A DNA stretch of 64,000 nt, from positions 10,044,001 through 10,108,000 of the forward strand of contig NZ_CP016279.1 in the NCBI RefSeq assembly GCF_001542625.1, given 5' to 3'. A program made the translations under genes and the position numbers. This document shows positions 34,792 to 43,215 of the stretch, one piece after another; position 1 is the stretch's first letter, and the number at the start of each line of letters is the position of its first letter. The DNA comes from Streptomyces griseochromogenes (GTDB lineage Bacteria; Actinomycetota; Actinomycetes; Streptomycetales; Streptomycetaceae). The notes under the pieces are model-generated. The model was not told where the DNA came from. It ran no database searches and saw only the letters and a list, made by a program, of their open reading frames with translations.

Positions 34792-35583
34792 TCAGCCGAA
34801 CTGCACCGACCGCTTGGCCATCCCCATCCAGAACCCGTCGATCACCGACTTCCGCGCGTCCAGCTCGCCGCCCGCCTCGGCCGCGCCCATGGTGACGAAG
34901 AGCGGGGCGAAGTGTTCGGTGCGCGGATGGGCGTAGCGGCCGGCCGGGGCCTTGTCGAGGAAGTCCAGAAGGGCGTCCCAGTCACCGGCCTCCAGCGCGC
35001 GCCGGCCCCAGTCGTCGAACTCGGACGACCAGCTCGGCACGCCGCCGCCCGCGTACCGCAGCGCGGCCAGGTTGTGCGTGAAGAAGCCGGAGCCGACGAT
35101 CAGCACGCCCTCGTCGCGCAGGGGGGCGAGCCTGCGGCCGATGTCCATCAGACGCCGGGGATCGAGGGTGGGCAGGGAGATCTGCAGGACGGGAAGGTCG
35201 GCGGCCGGGAACATCTCGACCAGGGGGACGTAGGCGCCGTGGTCGAGACCGCGGTCGGGGATGTCCTGGACGGGGGTCCCGGGGGCGCGCAGCAGCTTGC
35301 GGACGGACTCGGCGAGTTCGGGGGCGCCGGGGGCGGCGTACCGGACCTGGTAGTAGTGCTCCGGGAAGCCCCAGAAGTCGTAGACGAGGGGGACGGTCCG
35401 CGTGGCGCCGAGGGCGAGGGGGGCCTCCTCCCAGTGGGCGGAGACCATCAGGATCGCCTTGGGGCGCGGCAGGCCGGCGGACCAGGCGGCGAGCTGGCCG
35501 GGCCAGATCGGGTCGTCGGCGAGCGGCGGGGCGCCATGACTGAGATAGAGGGCGGGCATGCGCTCCTGGACGGCGGCGGACAT
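34792..35583 (-). CDS. Class III extradiol dioxygenase (DODA-type)
   Basis: 263 aa. LigB/DODA fold with the metal ligands in place: an early LYLSHGAPPL (His), AILMVSAHWEE (His), GLDHGAYVPL (His) and a catalytic His in GSGFFTHNLAAL. These enzymes cleave catechols with Fe or Zn; plant DODA acts on L-DOPA. It converges with the GNAT gene (13-bp gap) and diverges from the MarR regulator, which probably controls it. Confidence 0.88.
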   Translation of the reverse strand: MSAAVQERMPALYLSHGAPPLADDPIWPGQLAAWSAGLPRPKAILMVSAHWEEAPLALGATRTVPLVYDFWGFPEHYYQVRYAAPGAPELAESVRKLLRAPGTPVQDIPDRGLDHGAYVPLVEMFPAADLPVLQISLPTLDPRRLMDIGRRLAPLRDEGVLIVGSGFFTHNLAALRYAGGGVPSWSSEFDDWGRRALEAGDWDALLDFLDKAPAGRYAHPRTEHFAPLFVTMGAAEAGGELDARKSVIDGFWMGMAKRSVQFG

Positions 35584-35644
35584 GACGGCGGCTCCCAACA
35601 CGGATGCTTTAACTCTCAAGCTCTACGCCCACACCCTACTCCCG

Positions 35645-35656
35645 ACTTGTTCAAGT
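35645..35656. promoter_or_regulatory. Candidate MarR operator
   Basis: ACTTGTTCAAGT, a perfect 12-bp palindrome in the DODA-MarR divergent gap, about 31 bp before the MarR start. A CTCTCAAG stretch at about 35613-35620 resembles a half-site. Confidence 0.45.
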
Positions 35657-35686
35657 TTCAAGGAGATGCCCCGTACAGTGGAATCC

Positions 35687-36196
35687 ATGAACACGGCAAC
35701 CGACTCCGCCGACGGGCACCGCTGGCTCACCGACGAGGAGCAGCGCGTCTGGCGCGCCTATATGCACGCCACCACCCTGCTGGAGGACCACCTCGACCGG
35801 CAGCTGCAGCGCGACGCGGGCATGCCGCACATCTACTACGGGCTGCTCGTCGGTCTCGCCGAGGCGCCGCGCCGCCGGCTGCGGATGACGGAGCTGGCGA
35901 TGAAGTCGAAGATCACCCGCTCCCGGCTGTCGCACGCGATCGCGCGCCTGGAGAAGAACGGCTGGGTCCGCCGCGAGGACTGCCCCTCCGACAAGCGCGG
36001 CCAGTTCGCGGTGCTCACCGACGAGGGCCACGAGGTGCTGCGGCGCACCGCGCCCGGCCATGTGACCGCCGTACGGCAGGCGCTGTTCGAGCGGCTGACC
36101 CCGGAACAGCAGAAGACCCTCGGCGAGATCATGGAGATCGTCGCCGAGGGCCTTCAGCCCAACGAAGCGGGTGCCGACCTGCCCTGGCTGCGCTAG
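35687..36196 (+). CDS. MarR-family regulator
   Basis: 169 aa from ATG 35687; an ATG at 35666 sits directly on an AGGAG and is less likely. Winged-helix core: MPHIYYGLLVGLAEAPRRRLRMTELAMKSKITRSRLSHAIARLEKNGWVRREDCPSDKRGQFAVLTDEG, with the D-x-R/K-G-x wing. No Cys in the body, so a small-molecule rather than thiol sensor is expected. It diverges from the DODA dioxygenase and converges with the next MFS gene. Confidence 0.88.
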   Translation: MNTATDSADGHRWLTDEEQRVWRAYMHATTLLEDHLDRQLQRDAGMPHIYYGLLVGLAEAPRRRLRMTELAMKSKITRSRLSHAIARLEKNGWVRREDCPSDKRGQFAVLTDEGHEVLRRTAPGHVTAVRQALFERLTPEQQKTLGEIMEIVAEGLQPNEAGADLPWLR

Positions 36197-36235
36197 GGCA
36201 GGTTCCTCATCCGAACTGCTCTGCGGCCCGCCGCC

Positions 36236-37774
36236 TCAGTGGGCCACCACCGGCACCGGCACCTCGTCCTCCACGCCCTCGCCGGAGGCGGTGGCGGTGA
36301 TGTCGGGGCGGCCGGCGTTGACGAAGGTCACGACGATCACCGCGGCGAGCACCAGCATGCCGACGGCGAACCAGATGGCGTTGGTGTAGCCGTGCACCAT
36401 GCCCTGCATCTGGACCAGCTGCTGCTGCGGCTTGGTGGCGGCCGCGCCGATGTGGTCCTTGACGTACGCGGTCGTCGCGGAGGAGGCGATCGTGTTCAGC
36501 AGGGCGGTGCCGATCGCGCCGCCCACCTGCTGGGAGGTGTTGACCATCGCGGAGGCGACACCGGCGTCCCGGGGCTCGACGCCCAGGGTGGCCAGGGACA
36601 TGGCCGGCATGAACGCCGTACCCATGCCGAGGCCGAGCAGCAGCATCGACGGGAAGACGGTCGTGGCGTACGACGACCCGATCTCCAGCTGCGTCAGCAG
36701 GAACATGCCGGACGCGGCGACCAGGAAGCCGGGACCCATCAGCAGCCGGGCCGGGACCCGGGTCATCAGACGGGTACCGATCTGGGTCGAGCCGAACATC
36801 ATGCCGAAGATCATCGGCAGGAAGGCGAAGCCGGTCTTGATCGGCGAGAAGCCCTTGATGACCTGCAGGTAGTAGGTCAGGAAGAGGAACGTGCCGAACA
36901 TCGCGATGATCGCGATGCCGAGGGAGAGGTAGATGCCGCCGCGGTTGCGGTCGGTGACCACACGCAGGGGCAGCAGTGGCGCCTTGACGCGGGCCTCGGT
37001 GACGACGAACGCGACCAGCAGCACGGCCGAGGCGACGAACAGCGAGACGGTCAGCGTGTCGCCCCAGCCGTCGGACTCGGCGCGGGTGAAGCCGTAGACG
37101 AGCGCGACCAGGCCGAGGGTGGACAGCAGGACGCCGGGGATGTCGAGCGGGTTGCGGTTGCGGCCGCCCTCCGGCTCACGGATGACGAAGTAGGCACCGA
37201 GCGCGGCGACCACGGCGAACGGGATGTTCACGAAGAACGTCCAGCGCCAGTCCAGGTACTCGGTCAGCACGCCGCCGAGGATGAAGCCGACGGCACCACC
37301 GCCGCCGGCGATCGCGCCGTAGATGCCGAAGGCCTTGGCGCGCTCCTTGGCGTCCGTGAACATCACGGCGAGCAGGGAGAGCGCGGCCGGGGCGAGCATG
37401 GCGCCGAAGACGCCCTGCAGGGCGCGGGCGCCGAACATCATCGCGCCCGTGGTCGCCGCGCCGCCGAGCGCGGAGGCGGCGGCGAAACCGGTCAGGCCTA
37501 TGACGAAGGCCCGCTTGCGGCCCCACAGGTCGGCGATCCGGCCGCCGAACAGGAGCAGACCGCCGAAGGCGAGGGCGTAGGCCGTGACGACCCACTGCCG
37601 GTTGCCGTCGGAGATGCCGAGGTCCGTCTGTGCGGAGGGCAGGGCGATGTTCACGATGGTGGCGTCGAGGACGACCATCAGCTGGGCGAGCGCGATGAAG
37701 ATGAGCGCTTTCCAGCGGTTGGCGTCACCGCTCGGTGCGGTGGCGCCGCGAGCCTTGAGGGCTGTTTCGGACAT
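36236..37774 (-). CDS. MFS drug exporter, DHA2 family
   Basis: 512 aa from ATG 37774; a GTG four codons upstream is possible. First helix ALIFIALAQLMVVLDATIVNIALPS carries the 14-TM family signature, followed by GGRIADLWGRKRAFVIG and IAGGGGAVGFILGGVLTEYLDWRW. Fourteen segments can be traced. The TetR regulator gene lies upstream on the same strand across a 192-bp gap. This gene order and the pairing are like SCO3206-SCO3207 as I recall them. Confidence 0.9.
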   Translation of the reverse strand: MSETALKARGATAPSGDANRWKALIFIALAQLMVVLDATIVNIALPSAQTDLGISDGNRQWVVTAYALAFGGLLLFGGRIADLWGRKRAFVIGLTGFAAASALGGAATTGAMMFGARALQGVFGAMLAPAALSLLAVMFTDAKERAKAFGIYGAIAGGGGAVGFILGGVLTEYLDWRWTFFVNIPFAVVAALGAYFVIREPEGGRNRNPLDIPGVLLSTLGLVALVYGFTRAESDGWGDTLTVSLFVASAVLLVAFVVTEARVKAPLLPLRVVTDRNRGGIYLSLGIAIIAMFGTFLFLTYYLQVIKGFSPIKTGFAFLPMIFGMMFGSTQIGTRLMTRVPARLLMGPGFLVAASGMFLLTQLEIGSSYATTVFPSMLLLGLGMGTAFMPAMSLATLGVEPRDAGVASAMVNTSQQVGGAIGTALLNTIASSATTAYVKDHIGAAATKPQQQLVQMQGMVHGYTNAIWFAVGMLVLAAVIVVTFVNAGRPDITATASGEGVEDEVPVPVVAH

Positions 37775-37966
37775 GGAGGTACCCACTTCGGAACTTCGTG
37801 ACGGAAAAAAGCAGAAAAGAGGGGCAGAGATAGGCAGCGGAGAAGGTCGTACGTGTCGTTGGACCGCCGTGCCGCGCAGAACTAATCGGTCACGGTCACG
37901 ATCACGGTGTAGGTCTCGGTGTCGGTCTCGGTCCGGCGGAGATCGCGGACGCGGCAGGCGAAGCGA

Positions 37967-38608
37967 TCAGGTCTGACGCAGCTCCTTCATGGTGACGGCC
38001 GTACCGGGCAGGACGGAGCGGGCCGGAGCCCGCAGCCCGTCCAGGAAGAGCTGCAGATGGCGGTGGACGAAGCGGTCGCTGAACAGGCAGTCCGTGCCCG
38101 CCGGGGGCCGGCTGAGCTGGGCCACGACGAGCAGCAGGTCACCGACTCCCACATCGGCGCGGAGCTGCCCTGCCGCCTTGGCGCGGCCCATGATCTCTTC
38201 GACGAGGTGCTCGATCCGTTCCCGAGCCGCTTCCAGGTCGGGGTGGTTCTGGTCGAAAGTGCTGGAGACCATCGGGCACAGCGCGCTGATCCGCTCGTCG
38301 GCGGCGGCGTGCACGAAGCGCTCCAAGGCGGCGAACGCGTCGCCGGTCTCCGCGAGGGCCTGCTCGGCCGCCTCGGCCGTACGGCCCATCACGGAGCAGA
38401 CGACCTCGCGGACGAGGGCGTCACGGTCGGGGAAGTTGCGGTACACCGTGGCGTTGCCGACGCCGGCCCGGCGGGCGATCTCGTCGAGCGGCACGTCGGG
38501 GCCGTGTTCGACGAACATCTCGCGGGCGGCGGTGACGATCCGCTCCCGGTTGCGCAGGGCGTCGGCACGGGGCCGGGCCACCTTGCCCACGGGGGTCGCG
38601 GTCTGCAC
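37967..38608 (-). CDS. TetR-family repressor
   Basis: 213 aa; GTG with AAGGAG 8 nt upstream. HTH: RERIVTAAREMFVEHGPDVPLDEIARRAGVGNATVYRNFPDRDALV. The ligand-binding part includes FVHAAADERISALCPMVSSTF. Two near-identical 17-bp palindromes lie upstream of the start and are its likely binding sites. It probably regulates itself and the MFS exporter that follows. Confidence 0.9.
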   Translation of the reverse strand: MQTATPVGKVARPRADALRNRERIVTAAREMFVEHGPDVPLDEIARRAGVGNATVYRNFPDRDALVREVVCSVMGRTAEAAEQALAETGDAFAALERFVHAAADERISALCPMVSSTFDQNHPDLEAARERIEHLVEEIMGRAKAAGQLRADVGVGDLLLVVAQLSRPPAGTDCLFSDRFVHRHLQLFLDGLRAPARSVLPGTAVTMKELRQT

Positions 38609-38656
38609 GGCGTACTCCTTCGGTCGGTCGGGTCGTGTCGGTCGATGCGGGCGATC

Positions 38657-38673
38657 CGGGGAAGGAGTCCCCG
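38657..38673. promoter_or_regulatory. Palindromic TetR site 1
   Basis: CGGGGAAGGAGTCCCCG: arms CGGGGA/TCCCCG. It shares layout with site 2, with 40 bp between centres (about four helical turns). Confidence 0.55.
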
Positions 38674-38696
38674 TTTCGCTCGGACACAGGTCTAAA

Positions 38697-38713
38697 CGGG
38701 GAAAGGTTCCCCG
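38697..38713. promoter_or_regulatory. Palindromic TetR site 2
   Basis: CGGGGAAAGGTTCCCCG: arms CGGGGAA/TTCCCCG, a perfect 7-bp inverted repeat. It is located in an AT-richer promoter-like region upstream of the TetR gene. Confidence 0.6.
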
Positions 38714-38935
38714 GTTATTTCCCGCCCCCGGAAAGAATCTCTGTGACCTGGAACACATGCACCTGAAGCGGACCTTCCGGGTCCGCAAACCGGGTCCGAC
38801 GGGTGTTTCACACCTGCCCGCGCGGGATTCCCACGATCGGTCTCCTCCAGCGCGCGCCCCTGGCCACGCCGACACAGGGTGATCGCAAGGGTGCAGCCGG
38901 AGACCGGCGGCTGCCGTGGAGCGGAAGGTCCGTGC

Positions 38936-40252
38936 ATGCAGCCGCCGAAGCCCCGCCGCCGCATACGTCCGCGGCGTACCCGCCCCCGCCGTATATGCCC
39001 ACGCCCCATACGCACGCGCCGCGCGGCCGCGCTCGCCACGGTGACCGCACTGACCCTCACGGTCAGCACCTCGGCCGGCACCGGGCGTCTGGCGACGCCC
39101 ACCACCGCGGGACCCACAGGCCTGGCCCGCACCCTCTCACCCTGCATGATCCACGGCGGCTCGGACGTACAGATGACGGAAGGCGTCCCCACCCCGGCCG
39201 GCTACTCCCACTCCACCGGCACGGTCCACGCCCTGACCCTGATGGTCGACTTCTCCGACGCGCCCGGACAGGGCAGCGCGCTCGACCGCTTCCACGAGTT
39301 CTTCCCGCAGACCCAGGAATGGTTCCGCAGGGCGTCGTACGGCCGTCTCGACTACCGCCCCGAGACCCCCGTCACCACCTGGCTGCGCATGCCGAAACCG
39401 TTCAAGGCCTACGGCATAGAGCGCGGCGCGCCCTTCGACCCCGGCTACCGGCAGCTGGTGCAGGACATCGTGGCCGTCGCCGATCCCGACGTGGACTTCC
39501 ACGCGTACGACCTGCTGAACGTGCTGATCACCCCGAACGCCGGCCCCTCGGCCCTGGACACGGTGCTGTCCGTGACCTTCGCCGGCAACGGCGACGCCCC
39601 GGTCGCCGACGGTGTCCCCGTCGCCAACGCGTCCTTCGTCTACTCCCGCCAGGACGACGGTTCCGGCTCCTACGCCCGCACCGGCTACCGGGTGCTGCCG
39701 CACGAGAACGGCCACACCTTCGGGCTGCCCGACCTGTACACCCAGGAGGGCGGGAGCGCGGTCGGGCACTGGGACATCATGAGCGAGGACTGGGGGGCCG
39801 ACAACGACCTGCTCGGCTGGCACAAATGGAAGCTGGGCTGGCTGGACGGCACACAGGTCGGCTGCGCGCCGGCCCGGGGCGTCGCCGAGTTCACGCTGAC
39901 GCCGCTGTACAAGGCGGGCGGCGGGAAGCTGGTGGTGGTGCCGATCGACGGGCGGACCTCCTACGCGCTGGAGCTGCGTTCACAGGGCGGCAACGACGAG
40001 GCGGTGTGCAAGGCGGGCATCCTCATCTACAAGGTCGACACCACGGTGGACACCGGACGCGGCCCGGTCACGGTCTACGACGCCCACCGGGGCAGCGGCG
40101 GCTGCACCCGCAGCCCCAACGTCCACACCGAACTCTCCGACGCCCCCTTCTCCCCCGGCGAGAGCTTCAAGGACCCTCGCCACGGGATCACGGTCGAGGT
40201 GGTGGGCGCGGGCCCCGGAGGGGAGTACAAGATCCGGGTCACGCGGCGCTAG
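38936..40252 (+). CDS. Secreted M6-type metalloprotease
   Basis: 438 aa; ATG with GAAGG 8 nt upstream. A very basic N terminus (RRRIRPRRTRPRR) precedes a hydrophobic segment (AAALATVTALTLTVSTSA), giving a long export signal. The zinc motif is HENGH (His256, Glu257, His260) in LPHENGHTFGLPDLY, the HExxH pattern with a downstream Asp ligand, as in immune inhibitor A (M6) proteases. Just upstream it has GYRVL and downstream GHWDIMSEDWG, a Met-turn-like segment. Likely an extracellular protease. The 327-bp upstream gap holds the two TetR palindromes. Confidence 0.85.
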   Translation: MQPPKPRRRIRPRRTRPRRICPRPIRTRRAAALATVTALTLTVSTSAGTGRLATPTTAGPTGLARTLSPCMIHGGSDVQMTEGVPTPAGYSHSTGTVHALTLMVDFSDAPGQGSALDRFHEFFPQTQEWFRRASYGRLDYRPETPVTTWLRMPKPFKAYGIERGAPFDPGYRQLVQDIVAVADPDVDFHAYDLLNVLITPNAGPSALDTVLSVTFAGNGDAPVADGVPVANASFVYSRQDDGSGSYARTGYRVLPHENGHTFGLPDLYTQEGGSAVGHWDIMSEDWGADNDLLGWHKWKLGWLDGTQVGCAPARGVAEFTLTPLYKAGGGKLVVVPIDGRTSYALELRSQGGNDEAVCKAGILIYKVDTTVDTGRGPVTVYDAHRGSGGCTRSPNVHTELSDAPFSPGESFKDPRHGITVEVVGAGPGGEYKIRVTRR

Positions 40253-40361
40253 CGAGGCGGGAGCCGGGCCGGGGGTGCCGCCGGGTGGAAGGGGCGAGGA
40301 AAGGCCGGGTGTCACCGGGCGGGAGGGGCGGAGGAAGGCCCGGGCGGGCGGGATTACCGTA

Positions 40362-40377
40362 GGCGTTCCCGAATGCC
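40362..40377. promoter_or_regulatory. Candidate IclR operator
   Basis: GGCGTTCCCGAATGCC is a 16-bp near-palindrome (one mismatched pair) 14 bp before the IclR-type start codon, consistent with autoregulation. Confidence 0.35.
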
Positions 40378-40391
40378 CTACCGGAGAGCCG

Positions 40392-42017
40392 ATGCCCGCG
40401 AACACCGCACAGCACGACGTGGCCGGGGGGCCGCCGGCCGAGGCGGTCGCGCCGCTGATCCGCGGGATCGCCGTGCTGCGACGGCTGACCGAGGCGGGCG
40501 GAACACTGAGCCCGAGCGCACTGGAGCGGGCCACCGGTCTCGCCCGCTCCACCGTCGACCGGATCACCGCCACCCTCGCCCGCATGGGACATGTCCGGCT
40601 CGACGGCCGGGACGTCGTCCTCACCCCCCGCGTCATGGAGCTCGGCAACGCCTACCTGGCCGCCCTGCGCCTGCCCGCGCTGCTGGACGCGCGCGCCGAC
40701 GCGCTCGCCGACGAACTGGACGAGTCGGTGTCGCTCGCGGTCGCCGACCTGGACGGCATCCGCTTCATCCACCAGGCCACCCGCCGCCGCGCGATGTCCG
40801 TGAGCTTCCGCATCGGCGACCTGCTCCCGGCCGAACGCACCGCGCCCGGACCGCTGTTCGCGGCCGAGTGGACCGAGGCCGACTGGCAGCGGTGGCGGTC
40901 CCGACGGGCTTCGGACCCCGAGGACACCGCCTTCCCCGCCGTACCGCCCCGTCCTCCGTCCGCCGCAGACGACTTCGACCAGCGCACCGCACAGGCCCGC
41001 CGGAACGGCTGGGCCCTGGACGACCAGCTGATCGAACCGGGCCTGGTCGCGGTGTCCGTACCGGTACGGGAACCGGGCACCGGCCGCACGGCCTGTGTGG
41101 CCAGCGTGGTCAGCCACACCAGCAGACACACGGCGTCCGGCCTGCGTACCGCCCTCCTCCCCCGGCTGCGTACGGCGGTGGCGGCGATGGAGGCCGACCT
41201 GCGCGAGGCGGCGACGCCGCGGCCCGGCCCGCCGCTCTCGGGCCTGGCGACCTGGACCACGGCGTCCAAGCACGAGCTGGGCCGGGAGTTCGTCGAGTCC
41301 CTGGCCCGGGGCCTGACCGTGCTGACCGCGTTCGGCGAGGGCCGCTCGGCGCTGACCCTGGCCGAGGTGGCCCGGGCCACCGGCCTGGCCCGCGCGACGG
41401 CCCGCCGGGCGCTGATCACGTACGAGTACCTGGGCCTGGTGACCACGGTCGCCGACCACCGCACCTTCACCCTCACCCCCCGCGTCCTGGACCTCGGCTT
41501 CCCTCCCCTGTCCCGCACCACGCTGCCCCGCCTTGCCGAGCCCCACCTGCGGGCCCTCGCCGACCAGTTGCACGAGCCGACGGCACTGGCGGTCCTGGCA
41601 CCCGGCACGGGGAGGGCCGCGGACGCGGAGATCCAGTACACGGCCGGGGCCAGCACAAGCCGCGTCCTGACCGTCGAGATCGCGGTGGGCGCACGGCTTC
41701 CCGCGTCCTCGACGTCCCTGGGCCGCGTCCTCCTCGCGGACGCGGCCCGGCCCCTGTCCCCCGCCCTCGCCGAGGTCCGCGCACAGGGCTACGCCCTGGT
41801 CGACCAGGAGCTGGAGTCGGGGCTGCGATCGCTCGCCGTACCGGTACGGGACCGTGCGGGCCGGGTGATCGCCGCCCTGAACGTGGCCACCCACCCGGCC
41901 CGCCGCACCCTGGAGGAGTGCGTCCACGACCTGCTCCCCACCCTGCACACCACCGCCGACCGCATCCAGACGGACCTGCACACGGCGTCCCGCTTCACCC
42001 GGGTCCCACCGGCCTGA
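40392..42017 (+). CDS. Double-length IclR-family regulator
   Basis: 541 aa, twice the usual IclR length. Two complete copies lie in tandem. The first (1-270) has HTH IRGIAVLRRLTEAGGTLSPSALERATGLARSTVDRITATL and an effector domain. The second (about 298-541) has HTH SLARGLTVLTAFGEGRSALTLAEVARATGLARATARRALITY followed by LTPRVLDLGFP and an effector domain ending SLAVPVRDRAGRVIAALNVATHP. It resembles PcaR-like regulators of aromatic catabolism, but no catabolic operon is next to it. A single chain could supply both halves of a dimer. Confidence 0.88.
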   Translation: MPANTAQHDVAGGPPAEAVAPLIRGIAVLRRLTEAGGTLSPSALERATGLARSTVDRITATLARMGHVRLDGRDVVLTPRVMELGNAYLAALRLPALLDARADALADELDESVSLAVADLDGIRFIHQATRRRAMSVSFRIGDLLPAERTAPGPLFAAEWTEADWQRWRSRRASDPEDTAFPAVPPRPPSAADDFDQRTAQARRNGWALDDQLIEPGLVAVSVPVREPGTGRTACVASVVSHTSRHTASGLRTALLPRLRTAVAAMEADLREAATPRPGPPLSGLATWTTASKHELGREFVESLARGLTVLTAFGEGRSALTLAEVARATGLARATARRALITYEYLGLVTTVADHRTFTLTPRVLDLGFPPLSRTTLPRLAEPHLRALADQLHEPTALAVLAPGTGRAADAEIQYTAGASTSRVLTVEIAVGARLPASSTSLGRVLLADAARPLSPALAEVRAQGYALVDQELESGLRSLAVPVRDRAGRVIAALNVATHPARRTLEECVHDLLPTLHTTADRIQTDLHTASRFTRVPPA

Positions 42018-42024
42018 ACCGGCG

Positions 42025-42204
42025 ATGCATGACGCTCGGCGGTACCTGACGGTCTCCGCGCCCCCGCCCGAGCTGCTGCTCAAGAGCGAGGGAAGCCCGG
42101 CGGCCGATCACGCTCGGCGGCTCATGAGGAGCATCCGCGAGATCACGGCAGAACTGCCCACGATCCCGCGGGCATCAAGCCTCAGCCCCACCACACCGCC
42201 CTGA
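42025..42204 (+). CDS. Short reading frame, possibly a gene remnant
   Basis: 59 codons from ATG to TGA. G/C at third positions is high for the first ~40 codons and there is a helix-like segment (DHARRLMRSIREITAELP), but there is no clear ribosome binding site and the last dozen codons lose the bias. It could be a fragment of a larger regulator. I do not recognise it. Confidence 0.25.
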   Translation: MHDARRYLTVSAPPPELLLKSEGSPAADHARRLMRSIREITAELPTIPRASSLSPTTPP

Positions 42205-42231
42205 TCCGGTACCCTGTGGACCGAGTGCCAG

Positions 42232-42304
42232 GCCTTCGTAGCTCAGGGGATAGAGCACCGCTCTCCTAAAGCGGGTGTCGCAGGTTCGAATCCTGCCGGG
42301 GGCA
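42232..42304 (+). tRNA. tRNA-Arg(CCT)
   Basis: Acceptor arms GCCTTCG/CGGGGGC pair with two G-U. The anticodon stem CCGCT/AGCGG encloses CTCCTAA, giving anticodon CCT (Arg, codon AGG). The T-arm has GGTTCGAATCC. The discriminator is A, followed by CAG (no full CCA). Integrase and transposase debris begins 1.7 kb downstream, so this may be an old integration site. Confidence 0.95.
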
Positions 42305-42321
42305 CAGTAGTGAGCAGGACT

Positions 42322-42366
42322 AAGGCCCCGGAAATCCCAGGTCAGGGAGGGTCCGGGGCCTTTTTC
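42322..42366 (+). terminator. Terminator of tRNA-Arg
   Basis: Arms AAGGCCCCGGA/TCCGGGGCCTT separated by 19 nt and followed by TTT, 18 bp after the tRNA. Confidence 0.75.
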
Positions 42367-42627
42367 CTTGGGTCACTTCCCCTCTCTCACTACATCTTCG
42401 TTTACGGGTGGATGCACTCTCACCACGAGTGCCGACCTACTGAGCATCGCCTGAACGGTCAGAGGAAACCGCAGATCACTTCAGACGCGAACAACCCCCG
42501 CACGCTGCCAGGGGCGCTGCTGGTCAATTCGGGGCCTTGCGCGACGTCGGCCGGAGAGGGCCGGGGTTGACCAACGGCATCGAGCGCCCCGGGAAGCAAC
42601 GCCGCTACACACCTGGCCTTCGACGCC
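42367..42627. other. Gap between tRNA-Arg terminator and next gene
   Basis: About 260 bp with lower GC than the neighbours and no convincing gene or repeat. A frame from 42310 to 42570 runs through the terminator and has no ribosome binding site. Confidence 0.5.
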
Positions 42628-43158
42628 TCATCCTCCCTGGGCTGTGACGTCGGTGATCTCGGCGGACACATTCGTGCCCGCCGAAGCAGTGCTGATCACG
42701 GACGGCGTGTAGTTCAGGCTCGTCCGGTCCGACAGCTCGGCTGTCTCGATGACCGGGCCGGACTCGTCGCCGTGGATCTCGTAAGTGATCTCGTAGACGG
42801 CGTCCGGGTCGATGCCCTCGCTGTCCCCCAGGTAGGTGAAGTCCGGCTCGACCGTCACATTGCAGCCGGCCGTCCCGAAACACTGCCGTTTCGTGGTTCT
42901 CAGCTCGATGGTGAAGCTGTCGGCGGTCACCTCGCCGTACAACGGCGTGGGGGTCGGTGTCTCCGTGGCGCCGCCCTTCGGCCTGGCGGCCGCGGCCGGC
43001 TTACTGCCGTAGCTGGAGTGCATGACGACCATTCCGGTGCCGATGACCGCCGCGATGACGGCGGCGGCTGAAGCCGTGATGATCAGGTTGGTGCGGGACT
43101 TCTTCGCCGGTGGTGTCGGGTTGCACGGCGGCATCGGTGGCGGGCTGGCGCCAGTCAT
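42628..43158 (-). CDS. Membrane-anchored protein, unknown
   Basis: 176 aa; ATG with GAGGG upstream. A Pro-rich N terminus (GASPPPMPPCNPTPPAKK) precedes one membrane helix (LIITASAAAVIAAVIGTGMVV). The extracytoplasmic part has two Cys (RQCFGTAGCNVT) that could form a disulphide and a beta-rich domain (FTIELRTTK, VEPDFTYLG, YEITYEIHG). It follows the MmpS-like gene by 57 bp on the same strand, with a similar layout (Pro/Gln-rich head, one helix, beta domain), so the pair may work together outside the membrane. Confidence 0.7.
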   Translation of the reverse strand: MTGASPPPMPPCNPTPPAKKSRTNLIITASAAAVIAAVIGTGMVVMHSSYGSKPAAAARPKGGATETPTPTPLYGEVTADSFTIELRTTKRQCFGTAGCNVTVEPDFTYLGDSEGIDPDAVYEITYEIHGDESGPVIETAELSDRTSLNYTPSVISTASAGTNVSAEITDVTAQGG

Positions 43159-43215
43159 GGTTCCCTCAGGGCAGTTGTTCGGTTCGTGGATGGGTGGCCG
43201 GGAATCCGGGCCCTC

